Assembly (NCBI GenBank): GCA_022448925.1
Contig: JAKVCP010000011.1
Coordinates: 1-64,000, forward strand
DNA: 64,000 nucleotides
Direction of reading: 5' to 3'
Origin: Paracoccaceae bacterium
GTDB taxonomy: Bacteria; Pseudomonadota; Alphaproteobacteria; Rhodobacterales; Rhodobacteraceae
The notes beneath the pieces were generated by a model. It was not told the DNA's origin and did not search any database. It worked only from the letters and a program-made list of their open reading frames with translations. The translations under genes and the position numbers were made by a program. The first letter of the stretch is position 1. Each line of letters opens with the position of its first letter. Below, in pieces: positions 53,997 to 63,345 of this stretch.

Positions 53997-55307
53997 TTAG
54001 CGGTTGGCTTGCTCAAAGCGGCGCAACAGCTTGTCGCCACGCTCTTTCGCGCTGTCCATGGCTTCCTGGGCGGTCTTGTCACCGGACCAGATCGCTTCCA
54101 GTTCCTCATCGATAATGCCGCGAATCTGGTCAAACGAGCCCAGGCGCAGACCTTTCGAATTTGCCGTCGGCGCTTTGGCCGTCATCTGGATCACGGCAAT
54201 GTCGGTTCCGGGGTTTTCCTCATAGAAGCCCTGCGATTTGGTCAGGTCACCTGCAGCAACTGTGATCGGCAGGTAGCCAGTGTTCTGGTGCCAAGAGGCC
54301 TGAACGTCCGACGTGGACAGGAAGCTCAGGAACTCGCCAACGCCTTTGTATTCCTCGGCGTCATGACCGGACATGACCCACAGGGATGCCCCACCAATGA
54401 TGGTGTTCTGCGGCTCATTAGCAACCGCCTTCCAATAGGGCAGCGGGCGCACTTCGAAGTCGAACTCTGCTTCCGAGCTGATGCCCGCATAGCCGGCCGA
54501 GCTTTCAGTGAAGAGCGCGCATTCGCCTGCGCGGAAGTTGGCACCACCTTCGTTGCGGCGGCCTGTGTAGATGAACTTGCCATCCTGTGCCCACTGACCC
54601 ATCGCGCTCAGGTGTGCGACCTGCGCAGGACCGTTCAGCATCAGTTCCGTGTCCAGACCGGCAAAACCATTGTCCTGGCTGGCAAACGGCACGTTGTGGT
54701 AGGCTGAGAAGTTCTCAAGGTGGATCCAGCTTTGCCATGCTGTGACCAGCGGGCAGTCCTCGCCACCAGCTTTCAGCGCGTCCAGCGCCTCGCCGACGTT
54801 TTCCCAGGTCGACAGATCCATGTCGGGATCCACACCCGCCGCCTTGAAGGCATCGCGGTTCACCCACAGAACCGGCGTTGACGAGTTGAAGGGCAGCGAC
54901 AGCATATCGCCATCAGTGGTGGTGTAATAGCCTTTGACCGACCCGATGTAGACTTCGGGGTCGAAGGAGGCACCACTTTCTGCCATCACTTCGTAGACGG
55001 GTTTGATCGCGCCGCCAGCAGCCATCATGGTCGCGGTGCCGACTTCAAATACCATCAGAATGTGTGGCTGTTCCTGCGCGCGGAATGCGGCGATGCCCGC
55101 GTTCAGCGTTTCAGAGTAGTTGCCCTTGTGGCTTTGCACCACTTTGTAATCGCTCTGGCTTGCGTTGAATTCGTCAACCTGAGCCGCCACCAGCTCGCCC
55201 AAGCGTCCGGTAAAGGCGTGCCAGAACTGAACCTCGGTTTCTGCCGCAGCTGCAATTGGCGACAACGCAGTCGTGGACGCAATTGCGCCCAGCAAGAATT
55301 TCTTCAT
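53997..55307 (-). CDS. ugpB: sn-glycerol-3-phosphate ABC transporter substrate-binding protein
   Basis: The 436-residue protein starts MKKFLLGAIASTTALSPIAA behind GGGAGGAAG; the signal peptide ends at AAAE. VQFWHAFTGRLGELVAAQVD, PHILMVFEVGTATMMAAGGA, LPFNSSTPVLWVNRDAFKAA and FTESSAGYAGI agree with UgpB, which binds sn-glycerol-3-phosphate and glycerophosphocholine-type diesters in the periplasm. First gene of the operon, divergent from a LysR regulator. Confidence 0.94.
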   Translation of the reverse strand: MKKFLLGAIASTTALSPIAAAAETEVQFWHAFTGRLGELVAAQVDEFNASQSDYKVVQSHKGNYSETLNAGIAAFRAQEQPHILMVFEVGTATMMAAGGAIKPVYEVMAESGASFDPEVYIGSVKGYYTTTDGDMLSLPFNSSTPVLWVNRDAFKAAGVDPDMDLSTWENVGEALDALKAGGEDCPLVTAWQSWIHLENFSAYHNVPFASQDNGFAGLDTELMLNGPAQVAHLSAMGQWAQDGKFIYTGRRNEGGANFRAGECALFTESSAGYAGISSEAEFDFEVRPLPYWKAVANEPQNTIIGGASLWVMSGHDAEEYKGVGEFLSFLSTSDVQASWHQNTGYLPITVAAGDLTKSQGFYEENPGTDIAVIQMTAKAPTANSKGLRLGSFDQIRGIIDEELEAIWSGDKTAQEAMDSAKERGDKLLRRFEQANR

Positions 55308-55480
55308 GACTTCCTCCCTAACACCTTTTCGGTGATATTTCATATGACGCGGAAAATGGACTTTGCCGCGCGATAACGCTGTCAGAGTAACGTGAAGAAG
55401 TTATAATGATAAGTGACATTCTTTTTAAATCGAATAACATGGCATTATGTTCGCAACCCGTAATTGATCGTTTGAAAAGT

Positions 55481-56398
55481 ATGCCCTCTCGTTCCATCCC
55501 ACGTGTCAGACAGCTAGAAGCACTTATGGCCGTGATTCATAACGGTTCCGTGACAGCGGCTGCGGCGGATCTTGGAATCAGCCAGCCGGCAACAAGCAGG
55601 CTGCTCTCGGACCTTGAGAAAGAGTTTGATTTTCAGTTGTTTGACAAACGCGGCGGGCAGTTGGTTGCTTCGCAGGAAGTGCAGCTCTTGCAGCCGGATA
55701 TTCAGCGCGTCATCGAGCTCTTGCGCCAGATTGCAGATGCCAGCCAGGACATTACTAGGCGCAAGGCGGGCCATATCCGCATTGCCTGCCTTCCGGGATT
55801 TGCAACCAGTCATCTGCCTGATGTGGTCGCGTCCTTTTTGCAGGATCGGCCGGGGGTCAGCATGACGATAGAGCCAGACCGCCCGGAACGCATCCTCGAG
55901 TGGATGGTGAATGAACAGTATGATTTTGGAATCACTGACGGGTTTTTTGGCCATCCCGCCGTGGATCATCAGGATGTCTTGATCCGGACCGTTTGCATTT
56001 TTCCCGATGGCCATGATTTGGGTGCATATGACCAGATCTCGGCTGCTGAGCTGACGGGGCAACGAATCGTGCACACGCGCCGCGACAGCGAGTTCTTTCT
56101 TGGTTTGGCCCGACGCTTTCAAGACGCGCAGGTTGACCTGAACTCCCTGATTGAGGTGCGCCAGTTCACCGCTGCCTGTGAATTGGTTTGTAACGGCGTT
56201 GGCGTGGCTGTGGTCAGTGAAATGGATGCAGCGCAATATGCGCAGGCGGGTTTGGACTATCGCCCATTCGTGCCGCATCTGCCCCACACGCTTTCGTTGG
56301 TGCGCCCGACGCTGAAACCGCCGTCTTTGGTGACCCTTGAATTCATCGAGCATTTCCGGGACAGTCTTCAGCCCTACGTCGACACCCGCGGAAAATAA
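55481..56398 (+). CDS. LysR-family transcriptional regulator, divergent from the ugp operon
   Basis: From ATG 55481 the protein has 305 residues. The HTH is VRQLEALMAVIHNGSVTAAA followed by DLGISQPATSRLLSDLEKEF, near the N-terminus as usual for LysR. ATG 55406 in frame would add 25 residues and has a slightly better AAGAAG site, so the start is open. The effector domain (IRIACLPGFATSHLPDVVAS onward) is complete. Its divergent position suggests control of ugpB. In E. coli ugp is under PhoB, and I see no convincing Pho box here. Confidence 0.92.
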   Translation: MPSRSIPRVRQLEALMAVIHNGSVTAAAADLGISQPATSRLLSDLEKEFDFQLFDKRGGQLVASQEVQLLQPDIQRVIELLRQIADASQDITRRKAGHIRIACLPGFATSHLPDVVASFLQDRPGVSMTIEPDRPERILEWMVNEQYDFGITDGFFGHPAVDHQDVLIRTVCIFPDGHDLGAYDQISAAELTGQRIVHTRRDSEFFLGLARRFQDAQVDLNSLIEVRQFTAACELVCNGVGVAVVSEMDAAQYAQAGLDYRPFVPHLPHTLSLVRPTLKPPSLVTLEFIEHFRDSLQPYVDTRGK

Positions 56399-56408
56399 GG
56401 GAGTCCGT

Positions 56409-56894
56409 CTAGAATATCCCCATGCTCAGGCCGGCGGCCATGGCGGCGCCAATTGTCCGGCATTGGGCGAGCTCTGTGTCCAAAAGGCTTTTGGGGGCCA
56501 GGATCTCGTCTGGTGTTTGCGCCTTGGTGCAGATGATCAGCGGTGGCTGCACCTCTTTCAATCGCCAGCCAGATGCAATTCGGTTCATCTGCCGAACAGC
56601 CCCCTGGCCGTCTGAGCCAGCGCAGACCATGACGGCATAGGCGCGCCCCTCGATCCGGTCGAGGACGGGATAGTAACAGCGGTCGAAAAAGGCCTTCATT
56701 TCTCCGGACACTGTGGCCAGGTTTTCAGGTGCGCAGAATACGTAGCCGCCAGCCGCAAGCAGATCCTCGGGCCCGGCGTCCTCGGCCCGCAGCAAGCGGG
56801 CCGCGCCGTCCTCGGAGGCGCCGGCATATGCCGCTTCAGCCATTTGCTGGGCGCCTCCGGTGCGGGAATGGAAGATGATCAACAATGAGGACAT
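56409..56894 (-). CDS. Flavodoxin-like / NADPH-dependent FMN reductase family protein
   Basis: The 161-residue protein starts at ATG 56894 (MSSLLIIFHSRTGGAQQMAE). HSRTGGAQQMA is the phosphate-binding loop for FMN and GYVFCAPENLATVSGEMKAF the second FMN contact. It is a small flavodoxin-fold protein of unknown partner. The 3' end lies ten bases from the LysR gene stop, convergent with it. Confidence 0.85.
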   Translation of the reverse strand: MSSLLIIFHSRTGGAQQMAEAAYAGASEDGAARLLRAEDAGPEDLLAAGGYVFCAPENLATVSGEMKAFFDRCYYPVLDRIEGRAYAVMVCAGSDGQGAVRQMNRIASGWRLKEVQPPLIICTKAQTPDEILAPKSLLDTELAQCRTIGAAMAAGLSMGIF

Positions 56895-57044
56895 GACGCC
56901 TGTTCCTGCACCAAATTTGGGCAAAAAGACTGTAGAACTGAAGGACTGGTCAGTCTATTTACTCTGTTTGTTCTTCGGTAACGCATTGTTAACTCACGCT
57001 TCCTTAGATGCCGGCAATCCGCCCGCGCATGCAAGGAGAAAGTC

Positions 57045-57338
57045 GTGTTGGATACAACCATGGAACCTGACTGTCCCGGCATTGCCTTCTCGTTACCGGC
57101 CCCGTCGCATGAAGCATGCTCTGCAGGGATCGTTTGCGTCAACAGGTTGCAATGCCGCTATTCGGCGGCGGATTGGATTGCATGTAACGGGGGCGGCCGC
57201 GCTTGCCTGATCCGGCAGACAAAGGTCAGCGGTGGTGCGCGCGGCGTTGCCAGCGACCCTCTTGGGCCGGCCTTGACTTTTTCAGACGTCGGACCGCGTT
57301 TGACCTCCCTCTTCAAAGATCGGGACACAGGGTCATGA
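57045..57338 (+). CDS. Unrecognised small cysteine-rich protein, coupled to the next gene
   Basis: The 97-residue frame starts with GTG 57045, five bases after a very good AAGGAGA (57033-57039), and ends in a 4-base ATGA overlap with the next gene. Seven cysteines are spread over the N-terminal 60 residues (MEPDCPGIAFSLPAP, EACSAGIVCVNRLQCRY, CNGGGRACL). The C-terminal part is Gly/Ala/Pro-rich. I recognise no family. The coupling and ribosome binding site argue that it is translated. Confidence 0.55.
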   Translation: MLDTTMEPDCPGIAFSLPAPSHEACSAGIVCVNRLQCRYSAADWIACNGGGRACLIRQTKVSGGARGVASDPLGPALTFSDVGPRLTSLFKDRDTGS

Positions 57339-58237
57339 AAGCGCAAAGAACCTGGGCAACCCGCGCGCCTGTGGGCGGTATCTTTAACTATGTCAAACCG
57401 GCTGTCGGCGTGGTGGTAAAGGCGTGCAGTATCGCGTCGTTGTTGCAGGATGCAGATCTGAAGCAGTCCCGGGATGAACGCGCTTTGCGACGCAAACTGT
57501 GCCTTGGACCTTCGGTGGATCTGGGGCCAGTCGCGCTCATGCAGGATGAGGCGGGTGTACTTGCGGTTAACCTCTCACATGCACAAAACGTTGATCTGAG
57601 CGTGCTCAATCCGCGCGACCCCTCCACCTGTCTGACCGCGACGCTGGCGCCTGAACAGGCTTTTATTTTACCTTCTGCGCTGTTTGAAAATGCGGGCTCA
57701 GATGCGGTGGAATTGCAGTTTGTGACACTCAATGATGGGGGCATCGGACTGCAGGACGACAAAGGATACAATTGGGTGATTTCAACTCAACTGCGAAGTC
57801 TGAGACTCGGAGAGGCTCGCGCGGTTGGGCATTCTGCACTGCGATTGACGTCAACCCAGATTGTCCTGGACACCGCGCTTGCGGCAGACGGATTTATCAT
57901 CACCGACGCAAGGTTTGCTGTTGCGGGCAAGGCTGGGCCGCGGTTTGCTTTCAGTTTCCTTTACGGGGAACGGAGCGCGCAAAACTGTGTTGCGGGCCCC
58001 GCACAGAGCGCAACCTGGGAGTTTGATTTGCCCGAACACCTCAGCGATTATTCCCTCGATGATGTGACCGAATTCGATCTTGAACTTAACATGCAGTATA
58101 CAATGTGTGGTGACCAGGCTGTTGCCTCTGCGGGACTGGGTATCGGCCCGGTCGCGGCCAGCCAAGCGGCGCTGCACGCACTTCGCAGCATTCGAGGTTT
58201 TCGCAGGCGAAAACTTGACGTCAATTCTGCCGTATGA
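57335..58237 (+). CDS. Unrecognised 300-residue protein
   Basis: The frame from ATG 57335 encodes 300 residues beginning MKAQRTWATRAPVGGIFNYV. A weakly hydrophobic stretch lies at residues 17-36; the remainder looks like a soluble beta-rich domain (GVLAVNLSHAQNVDLSVLNP, AVELQFVTLNDGGIGLQDDK, AGPRFAFSFLYGERSAQNCV, TEFDLELNMQYTMCGDQAVA) and ends with a basic tail (RSIRGFRRRKL). I do not recognise it. Codon use is like that of its neighbours. The frame is open further upstream to 57203 but that part is arginine-rich and overlaps the coupled small gene. Confidence 0.75.
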   Translation: MKAQRTWATRAPVGGIFNYVKPAVGVVVKACSIASLLQDADLKQSRDERALRRKLCLGPSVDLGPVALMQDEAGVLAVNLSHAQNVDLSVLNPRDPSTCLTATLAPEQAFILPSALFENAGSDAVELQFVTLNDGGIGLQDDKGYNWVISTQLRSLRLGEARAVGHSALRLTSTQIVLDTALAADGFIITDARFAVAGKAGPRFAFSFLYGERSAQNCVAGPAQSATWEFDLPEHLSDYSLDDVTEFDLELNMQYTMCGDQAVASAGLGIGPVAASQAALHALRSIRGFRRRKLDVNSAV

Positions 58238-58463
58238 GGCTGCTCCGGCCCGGCCCGGCCCGGCTTGGCGCACAGCCCACGACACAGGCAAACCTGTCAA
58301 ATTTGGCTTCGCAGCGCGCAACCTCATGGGGTCACGGTCTGGAAGCCAAAAGTCAGGGGCGCTCTTTGGATGAACGGGCACGCCCGGACAGAACAGGTTC
58401 CCGTTTTGTCAGCTCTTTCCGGGCGCCGGGTGACGACCGGACGCCAGACAAAGACAGAACCTC

Positions 58464-58495
58464 AAACAAAAAACGCCGTCCCATGGGACGGCGTT
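58464..58495 (-). terminator. Rho-independent terminator of the rplS-rpmE end of the operon
   Basis: Bases 72-95 of the 58400 block (58472-58495) are a perfect 24-base palindrome with arms AACGCCGTCC / GGACGGCGTT. In the leftward direction the stem is followed by TTTTTTG. It lies about 20 bases after the rpmE stop. Between 58238 and 58463 I see no gene, only a short GC-rich tandem run (CGGCC, four copies near 58246-58265). Confidence 0.9.
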
Positions 58496-58517
58496 CTGGT
58501 GTTCAATGAAGACCGGG

Positions 58518-58739
58518 TTAGAAGCCGAGGCCTTCGTATTTTTTCTTGAACTTCGACACGCGACCGCCAGCGTCAAGGATCCGCGAGGTGCCGCCGGTCC
58601 AGGCGGGGTGCACGGATGGGTCGATGTCCAGAGCCAACTGGTCGCCTTCCTTGCCCCAGGTGGACTTCATCTGAACAACGGTGCCATCGGTCATCTTGAC
58701 GTCGATGAGGTGATAGTCGGGGTGGAGATCTTTTTTCAT
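58518..58739 (-). CDS. rpmE: 50S ribosomal protein L31 (zinc-free type)
   Basis: The 73-residue protein begins [20 protein letters not shown] and contains [20 protein letters not shown]. At the position of the first zinc-ligand cysteine of classical L31 it has methionine (VKMTDG), and there is no cysteine at all, so this is the cysteine-free form. It sits 11 bases after rplS. Confidence 0.95.
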   Translation of the reverse strand: MKKDLHPDYHLIDVKMTDGTVVQMKSTWGKEGDQLALDIDPSVHPAWTGGTSRILDAGGRVSKFKKKYEGLGF

Positions 58740-58750
58740 GAACCCGCTCC

Positions 58751-59134
58751 TTACGCGTCTGCGCCCTTGAGGGGCTTGTAGTTGGTAACCTCTGCGATCC
58801 GGGCGGATTTGCCGCGACGCGAGCGCAGGTAGTACAGCTTGGCGCGGCGCACGCGACCGCGACGGACGACTGTGATGTTGTCGATATTGGTGGAGTACAG
58901 GGGGAACACACGTTCCACGCCTTCCCCAAAAGAAATCTTGCGAACGGTGAACGAGCCGGCGATGCCCTTGCCGTTCTTGCGGCTGATGCAGACACCCTCG
59001 TAGTTTTGGACGCGGGTGCGTGTGCCTTCGGTAACCTTGTAGCCGACGCGAATGGTGTCACCGGCTTTGAAGTCGGGAATGTCTTTCCCCAGCGCAGCAA
59101 TCTGCTCCGCTTCGAGTTCTGCGATCAGATCCAT
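58751..59134 (-). CDS. rplS: 50S ribosomal protein L19
   Basis: The 127-residue protein starts [80 protein letters not shown] and [20 protein letters not shown] give the standard L19 sequence. It follows trmD in the conserved rpsP-rimM-trmD-rplS order. Confidence 0.97.
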   Translation of the reverse strand: MDLIAELEAEQIAALGKDIPDFKAGDTIRVGYKVTEGTRTRVQNYEGVCISRKNGKGIAGSFTVRKISFGEGVERVFPLYSTNIDNITVVRRGRVRRAKLYYLRSRRGKSARIAEVTNYKPLKGADA

Positions 59135-59544
59135 CTGACCATCTCCTATGTACGTCACGGTTTGCCCGTGGATAATGTCTGGTCAGAGCTTCGGCAGGCC
59201 GAAGAATGCACCAGCTGTTCTTTGTTGTGCGGGATGTGCCCACGTGTACCTTGGGCCGACCGAGTCGCCTCGACGCCCAAAGATGCTCTCCGTTACCTGC
59301 GGTCGGCACGTAAATCAAGGTCCAATTCAAGTGTCGCGAGGACAGTTCTGTCATCTATATGGTAGGGTGCGATCTTGCGCCAAGATGATGTCTGCCAGCG
59401 CACTGCGCGCTTTGATTGACACGGTGTGGCTCCGCAATCGCCACCGCAGGGGGGCAAAGCTGACCCTGTCCCAGAGCACCGCCTGCCCGGGTGTTGCGCA
59501 TGACAGGTTCGGTCCCTGCTGCTGGTGTCATCACATCTTGCGGA
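59135..59544. other. 410-base gap between trmD and rplS
   Basis: No convincing gene. On the minus strand a 42-codon frame from GTG 59479 to 59351 (LWDRVSFAPLRWRLRSHTVS, ending DRTLPYR) has codon use like real genes here but lacks a ribosome binding site. It may be a small gene or a remnant. No terminator with a T-run is apparent, so trmD and rplS may still be co-transcribed. Confidence 0.4.
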
Positions 59545-60327
59545 TCAATCCCGCCGCTTTGCCCAAAGATCGGGGCGGCGCGCCTGTGTCAGGGCCTCGG
59601 ACTGAGCCCGCCGCCATTTGGCGACTTCGCCGTGATGACCGGACATCAGGACGTCGGGGATTTGCAGCCCTTCCCACTTGGCGGGGCGCGTGTATTGAGG
59701 ATGTTCCAGCAGCCCTGCCGAGTGACTTTCGTCGACGGCGCTTTCGGCATTGCCAAGGACACCGGGCAAGAGGCGTACAGTGGCGTCCAGCATGGCCTGT
59801 GCAGCGATTTCGCCGCCAGTCATTACGAAATCGCCCAGACTGACCTCGGGTATCCGATAATGATCTAGCACGCGTTGGTCGAGACCTTCGAACCGTCCGC
59901 AGATCATAGTGATTCCAGGCAGGCCCGCCCAGTCGTGCGCCATGGCTTGATCAAACCTTTGCCCTCGTGGCGAGAGGTAGACCAAGGGGCCGGGCCCTCG
60001 CCGGATCGCGTGCTCGATGGCGCGCCCCATGACATCAGGTCGCAACACCATACCGGCGCCGCCACCCGCGGGCGTGTCATCGACATTGCGATGTTTGCCT
60101 TCGCCAAAATCGCGTAAATCGATTGTGCCCAGCTGCCAGAGCCCGTCTTTCAGAGCCCGTCCAGTCAGGGACTGTCCCAGCACTCCGGGGAAGGCTTCTG
60201 GAAACAGCGTGATGATCTGCGCCCGCCAGGCGCCCTTCAAATCCGGGGTGTGCGACATCAACTCACGCGGTTTCACCATCTGGGAAATTGTTTTTCGACC
60301 ATGCGATTTCGAAGGCGATCCGGTCAT
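59545..60327 (-). CDS. trmD: tRNA (guanine(37)-N1)-methyltransferase TrmD
   Basis: The 260-residue SPOUT enzyme methylates G37 next to the anticodon and prevents frameshifting. WRAQIITLFPEAFPGVLGQS, TPAGGGAGMVLRPDV, LVYLSPRGQRFDQ, MICGRFEGLDQRV and EVSLGDFVMTGGEIAAQAML form the trefoil-knot SAM site. Internal ATG codons (residues 17 and 24) are possible alternative starts; the N-terminal 30 residues are longer than usual. Confidence 0.96.
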   Translation of the reverse strand: MTGSPSKSHGRKTISQMVKPRELMSHTPDLKGAWRAQIITLFPEAFPGVLGQSLTGRALKDGLWQLGTIDLRDFGEGKHRNVDDTPAGGGAGMVLRPDVMGRAIEHAIRRGPGPLVYLSPRGQRFDQAMAHDWAGLPGITMICGRFEGLDQRVLDHYRIPEVSLGDFVMTGGEIAAQAMLDATVRLLPGVLGNAESAVDESHSAGLLEHPQYTRPAKWEGLQIPDVLMSGHHGEVAKWRRAQSEALTQARRPDLWAKRRD

Positions 60328-60395
60328 GCGATGGCTCCGTTTGCTTTGGCGCTTTCCTTAGCGAGCAGACAGAGCAAAGGCAAACAGGCACAGAT

Positions 60396-61601
60396 CTAAA
60401 CCGCGTTATCGCCGAAATAGTCAGCCTCACGCGGTGGAGCGATCATCTGGCCAGTCCGAAAGCACCAATTGCTGCGCGCCTGCGCGGACAGGCCGCCGCC
60501 TGGGGCGAACAGACCTTTGGGATAGGGCAGGTCGACACCTAGTTTTTCTGTCGCTGCCCGAAACCGCATATCAAAACGTGCAATGTCATCGTCAGAAATT
60601 TCCCCTGACGCGATCTTGTTGGACTTGTAATAACCACATCGCCAACGTCGTAAAACCGATACAATACGCGACACATCGTGGGCCGCGCCGAAATGCGTTT
60701 TTGTCCGTGCGGCAAGCACTTCAAGATGACCTGATAGAACCACACGGCGCAAATATGCCGCAGCCGTTCCCTGATCGCAGGCTGGCTGAGCCAAACACCA
60801 ATGCGCGGCGTTGTTCTGGGCCGGATCATCCATTTGGCAACTGGTCACGACATGATGCCACAGATCTGGATCGGTCAGCGCATAGGACTGCAGGGCAGAC
60901 TGCAGGTTTTGCGCTTTGCCCGGGCGGCGCATGATCCACAGTGCTTGGGCTGATTCAAACAAGGCACTTTGTCGTTCGAAAACCTGCCTGATCGTGGCTG
61001 CGGTTTGGACAAGATCATGAAGTTTCGACACGGCTTCGGGGTTGCAAAACCCTCGCGCCATGTCGCCTGCTTGCTGCGGCGTCGCCTGTAAAAGCTGCAT
61101 CAGCATGTGCAATTCAACTTTTTGCGCGCGATTTGCGTGGCTGACCAGCGGAATCCGCATTTGCTGCATGGTGCTGCGCAGCAGGTTTGCAATAACGCGT
61201 TCTTTGGTTGTTGGACCTTCGGGGTCATCCATGGGCACGTTCGGCCGTGCCGGGTTCAAAGCTTGCGTCAGATCTTGCTCCAGATGCCGATCGGCAGGCG
61301 CCGTTCTGAGCTGTCGGGCGCGCTCTTTTTCCGGCAGCAGGCAGTGTACCTGGTGCAGGTCTTTTATGATCGGGTCCTTGCGTTTCCCTGGCAGCAATTG
61401 AGCCACTAGTACCGGGACCAACGCGATAACGGCAGATGCCATCACGATGCCCGGAGCGCCTCCGGCAAGCTTGGCAAACTGGCCCATCTGTACAGGGGAG
61501 ACCAGCTGCAAAAACAGGGCGGGACTTAACGCAAGGCCCGACAAAACCATACGAACAGTGAAAGCACGCACTCGCTTTCCTTCTGTGTTACGTGCCCCCA
61601 C
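60396..61601 (-). CDS. Membrane-anchored protein with a DUF4274-like region
   Basis: The 401-residue frame starts with GTG 61601. Two hydrophobic stretches near residues 18-35 and 48-70 (VMASAVIALVPVLVAQLL) anchor it, followed by a long helical cytoplasmic part. DPDLWHHVVTSCQMDDPAQN followed by NAAHWCLAQPACDQGTAAAY resembles DUF4274 (hexxxxxxNWDDGxxxxxxIxxxPxCDxGTAxxxF). Several tryptophans and cysteines are scattered. Function is unknown. Its place between rimM and trmD is not typical for that conserved cluster. Confidence 0.7.
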   Translation of the reverse strand: MGARNTEGKRVRAFTVRMVLSGLALSPALFLQLVSPVQMGQFAKLAGGAPGIVMASAVIALVPVLVAQLLPGKRKDPIIKDLHQVHCLLPEKERARQLRTAPADRHLEQDLTQALNPARPNVPMDDPEGPTTKERVIANLLRSTMQQMRIPLVSHANRAQKVELHMLMQLLQATPQQAGDMARGFCNPEAVSKLHDLVQTAATIRQVFERQSALFESAQALWIMRRPGKAQNLQSALQSYALTDPDLWHHVVTSCQMDDPAQNNAAHWCLAQPACDQGTAAAYLRRVVLSGHLEVLAARTKTHFGAAHDVSRIVSVLRRWRCGYYKSNKIASGEISDDDIARFDMRFRAATEKLGVDLPYPKGLFAPGGGLSAQARSNWCFRTGQMIAPPREADYFGDNAV

Positions 61602-61784
61602 ACGCTACATGCCCTAGATGGTCGCGCAATGAGGCGGGAATGTGGCGCAAGGCGGGCGCTTCTGTGCCCTGGGTCATTAAAATTTACGAGGCTTTTGGGC
61701 TGATGCCAGGTAACCCGTTGAAATTTAATAATTGCACCTAATGGTAGAATCTGGCCTCTCCGCCGCAATGATCTGGCCTGCCCA

Positions 61785-62585
61785 TTAGGGCCTGTTATTG
61801 TTTGTGACCATTCTGAGAAGGCTGCGCTTTGCGCTTCTTAGGTCCTTGTCGCTTAGTCGACTGCGATTAAGTGCAAGGAAAACCTCCTCCAGGCCCAGAT
61901 CTGGCCGAACATTTGCCGGTGGTTGGGCAATAAGCGCCGCGCGCAGGGCGGTGGACACGCCAACCAATTCGAGCAGTGGCATCAAGGGACCGTGGGGCAG
62001 GTCTTGGCACTCTTCAAGGCTCAGGCTGGTTACCCGCACGGGGTACAGTGCCTGGGCAATGTCCCGCAGAGCGGTCTCGTGGTCGGAGGCGGTGCACAGT
62101 CGGGCGGAATAGGTGGACAGATCTTCGGTCAGACGCGAACTGCGCAGGTTCTGCCACCAGGTGCTGCGCAACCAGTCTGCAGGGCTGCGGGTCGAAAAGA
62201 AATAGACAAGGTCCAGCTCGCTTCCGAAAGACGATTTGGCCGCGCGACTGATGCGCGACAAGATTTCGGTCGTTCCGGCGTAGCCTGTCACAGTCAGCCG
62301 CCCGGGGATCGTACCAGCCAAGTCTTCGCATGATACCAGAATAGGGCGCGGATCTGCCGTGTCACAGGTCTTGAAGAAGCGAAAGGCGCGGCGCGAGATC
62401 TTCTTGAGCCGGTCCGCGCCGTCCAGCAGGGGATACGCGCCCGTGATAGAGGCAAGACTGTCGATATCTTCGCGCAAGACCACGCGGATTTCCGCGGCCA
62501 ATGTTTGGGCATTGGCCCGCAGCATGGCTTGGACGCTTGAAGTGGCGGTCTTGTGAAATCCTGCGTGAATGACGACCCGCGTCAT
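61785..62585 (-). CDS. Sulfotransferase-like P-loop protein
   Basis: The 266-residue protein begins [20 protein letters not shown]. [11 protein letters not shown] is the PAPS 5'-phosphosulfate loop of carbohydrate-type sulfotransferases (HxGxxKTGTSxxQ). [20 protein letters not shown] resembles the 3'-phosphate-binding RxPxxxxxS segment. The acceptor is unknown; a cell-surface glycan is typical. Its start overlaps the rimM stop by 4 bases (ATGA). Confidence 0.75.
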   Translation of the reverse strand: MTRVVIHAGFHKTATSSVQAMLRANAQTLAAEIRVVLREDIDSLASITGAYPLLDGADRLKKISRRAFRFFKTCDTADPRPILVSCEDLAGTIPGRLTVTGYAGTTEILSRISRAAKSSFGSELDLVYFFSTRSPADWLRSTWWQNLRSSRLTEDLSTYSARLCTASDHETALRDIAQALYPVRVTSLSLEECQDLPHGPLMPLLELVGVSTALRAALIAQPPANVRPDLGLEEVFLALNRSRLSDKDLRSAKRSLLRMVTNNNRP

Positions 62586-63091
62586 TCCGGCAGCGTGCCT
62601 TCGGGAGGGTCGATCACAATGCGGCCCGCCGTCACATCCACGGTGGGCACGGCAGTCAGAGTAAAGGGCAACAGGATGGTCGCCGAATGCCCCGGCAGCT
62701 TGAGCTCGAGCAGATCATCAGCGCCGTGGTTTTGCACGGCGTGGACTTTGCCAATCTCTGCACCGCCGGTGTCAAAAACGGACAGGCCTATCAGGTCGGC
62801 GTGATAAAACTCGTCATCTGGCAACGAAGGCAGCCTGTCGCGCGGTGCATATAGGCGGACCCCCTTGAGGGCGTCAGCATCTTCCTTGTTGCGCAGACCC
62901 GACAACCGGGCAGCGAAGCCCTGCTTGATTGCCCGTGTGATTTCAACCTCGAAGATGCGCGCGCCGTCCTCGGTTTCAAGCGGCGCGTAATCCTCGATCG
63001 CGTCAGGTTGGGCGGTAAAGCTTTTCAGGCGCACCTCACCTTGCACGCCAAAGGCGCCCGCAATGGCACCTACGCAGATACGGGCGCTCAA
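62582..63091 (-). CDS. rimM: 16S rRNA processing protein RimM
   Basis: The 169-residue protein begins [20 protein letters not shown] and continues [20 protein letters not shown], then [40 protein letters not shown] and the PRC-barrel. RimM binds S19 and aids 30S head assembly. It overlaps the neighbouring small gene upstream by 4 bases and the sulfotransferase-like gene downstream by 4 bases. Confidence 0.95.
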   Translation of the reverse strand: MSARICVGAIAGAFGVQGEVRLKSFTAQPDAIEDYAPLETEDGARIFEVEITRAIKQGFAARLSGLRNKEDADALKGVRLYAPRDRLPSLPDDEFYHADLIGLSVFDTGGAEIGKVHAVQNHGADDLLELKLPGHSATILLPFTLTAVPTVDVTAGRIVIDPPEGTLPE

Positions 63092-63345
63092 AACCGCACC
63101 CGGGGACAGAAAGGATCAAATCCGTTGAACATGCGGAAATAGGCTCCTTGTTTGTCTTGGCACAGCGTTGCGTGACGTTGCACGAAGCCAAATTTTTCGT
63201 ATTGAATGCCCAGCCAGAACGTTGCGGTGACCAGCACGGCCAGACCGATGCCACGTCCGATGCGCGCATCGACGAAAAGCACCAAAAGCCCTCCCCCAAG
63301 CAGCGTGGCAATCACGCCCCCCAAAAGAGCTGGATACAGGGTCAT
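63088..63345 (-). CDS. Small membrane protein of unknown function
   Basis: The 85-residue protein starts [20 protein letters not shown] at ATG 63345. Two hydrophobic helices are followed by a soluble tail [20 protein letters not shown] with three further polar residues and two cysteines. Overlaps of 4 bases with both the upstream 47-residue gene and downstream rimM show it to be part of the rpsP-rimM transcript. No family recognised. Confidence 0.65.
   Translation of the reverse strand: MTLYPALLGGVIATLLGGGLLVLFVDARIGRGIGLAVLVTATFWLGIQYEKFGFVQRHATLCQDKQGAYFRMFNGFDPFCPRVRF

Noticed and set aside
55308-55405. Pho box upstream of ugpB
   Set aside because: Only a single half-site-like CGTCAT and a poor TGTCAG are visible; no pair of TGTCAT repeats at 11-base spacing.
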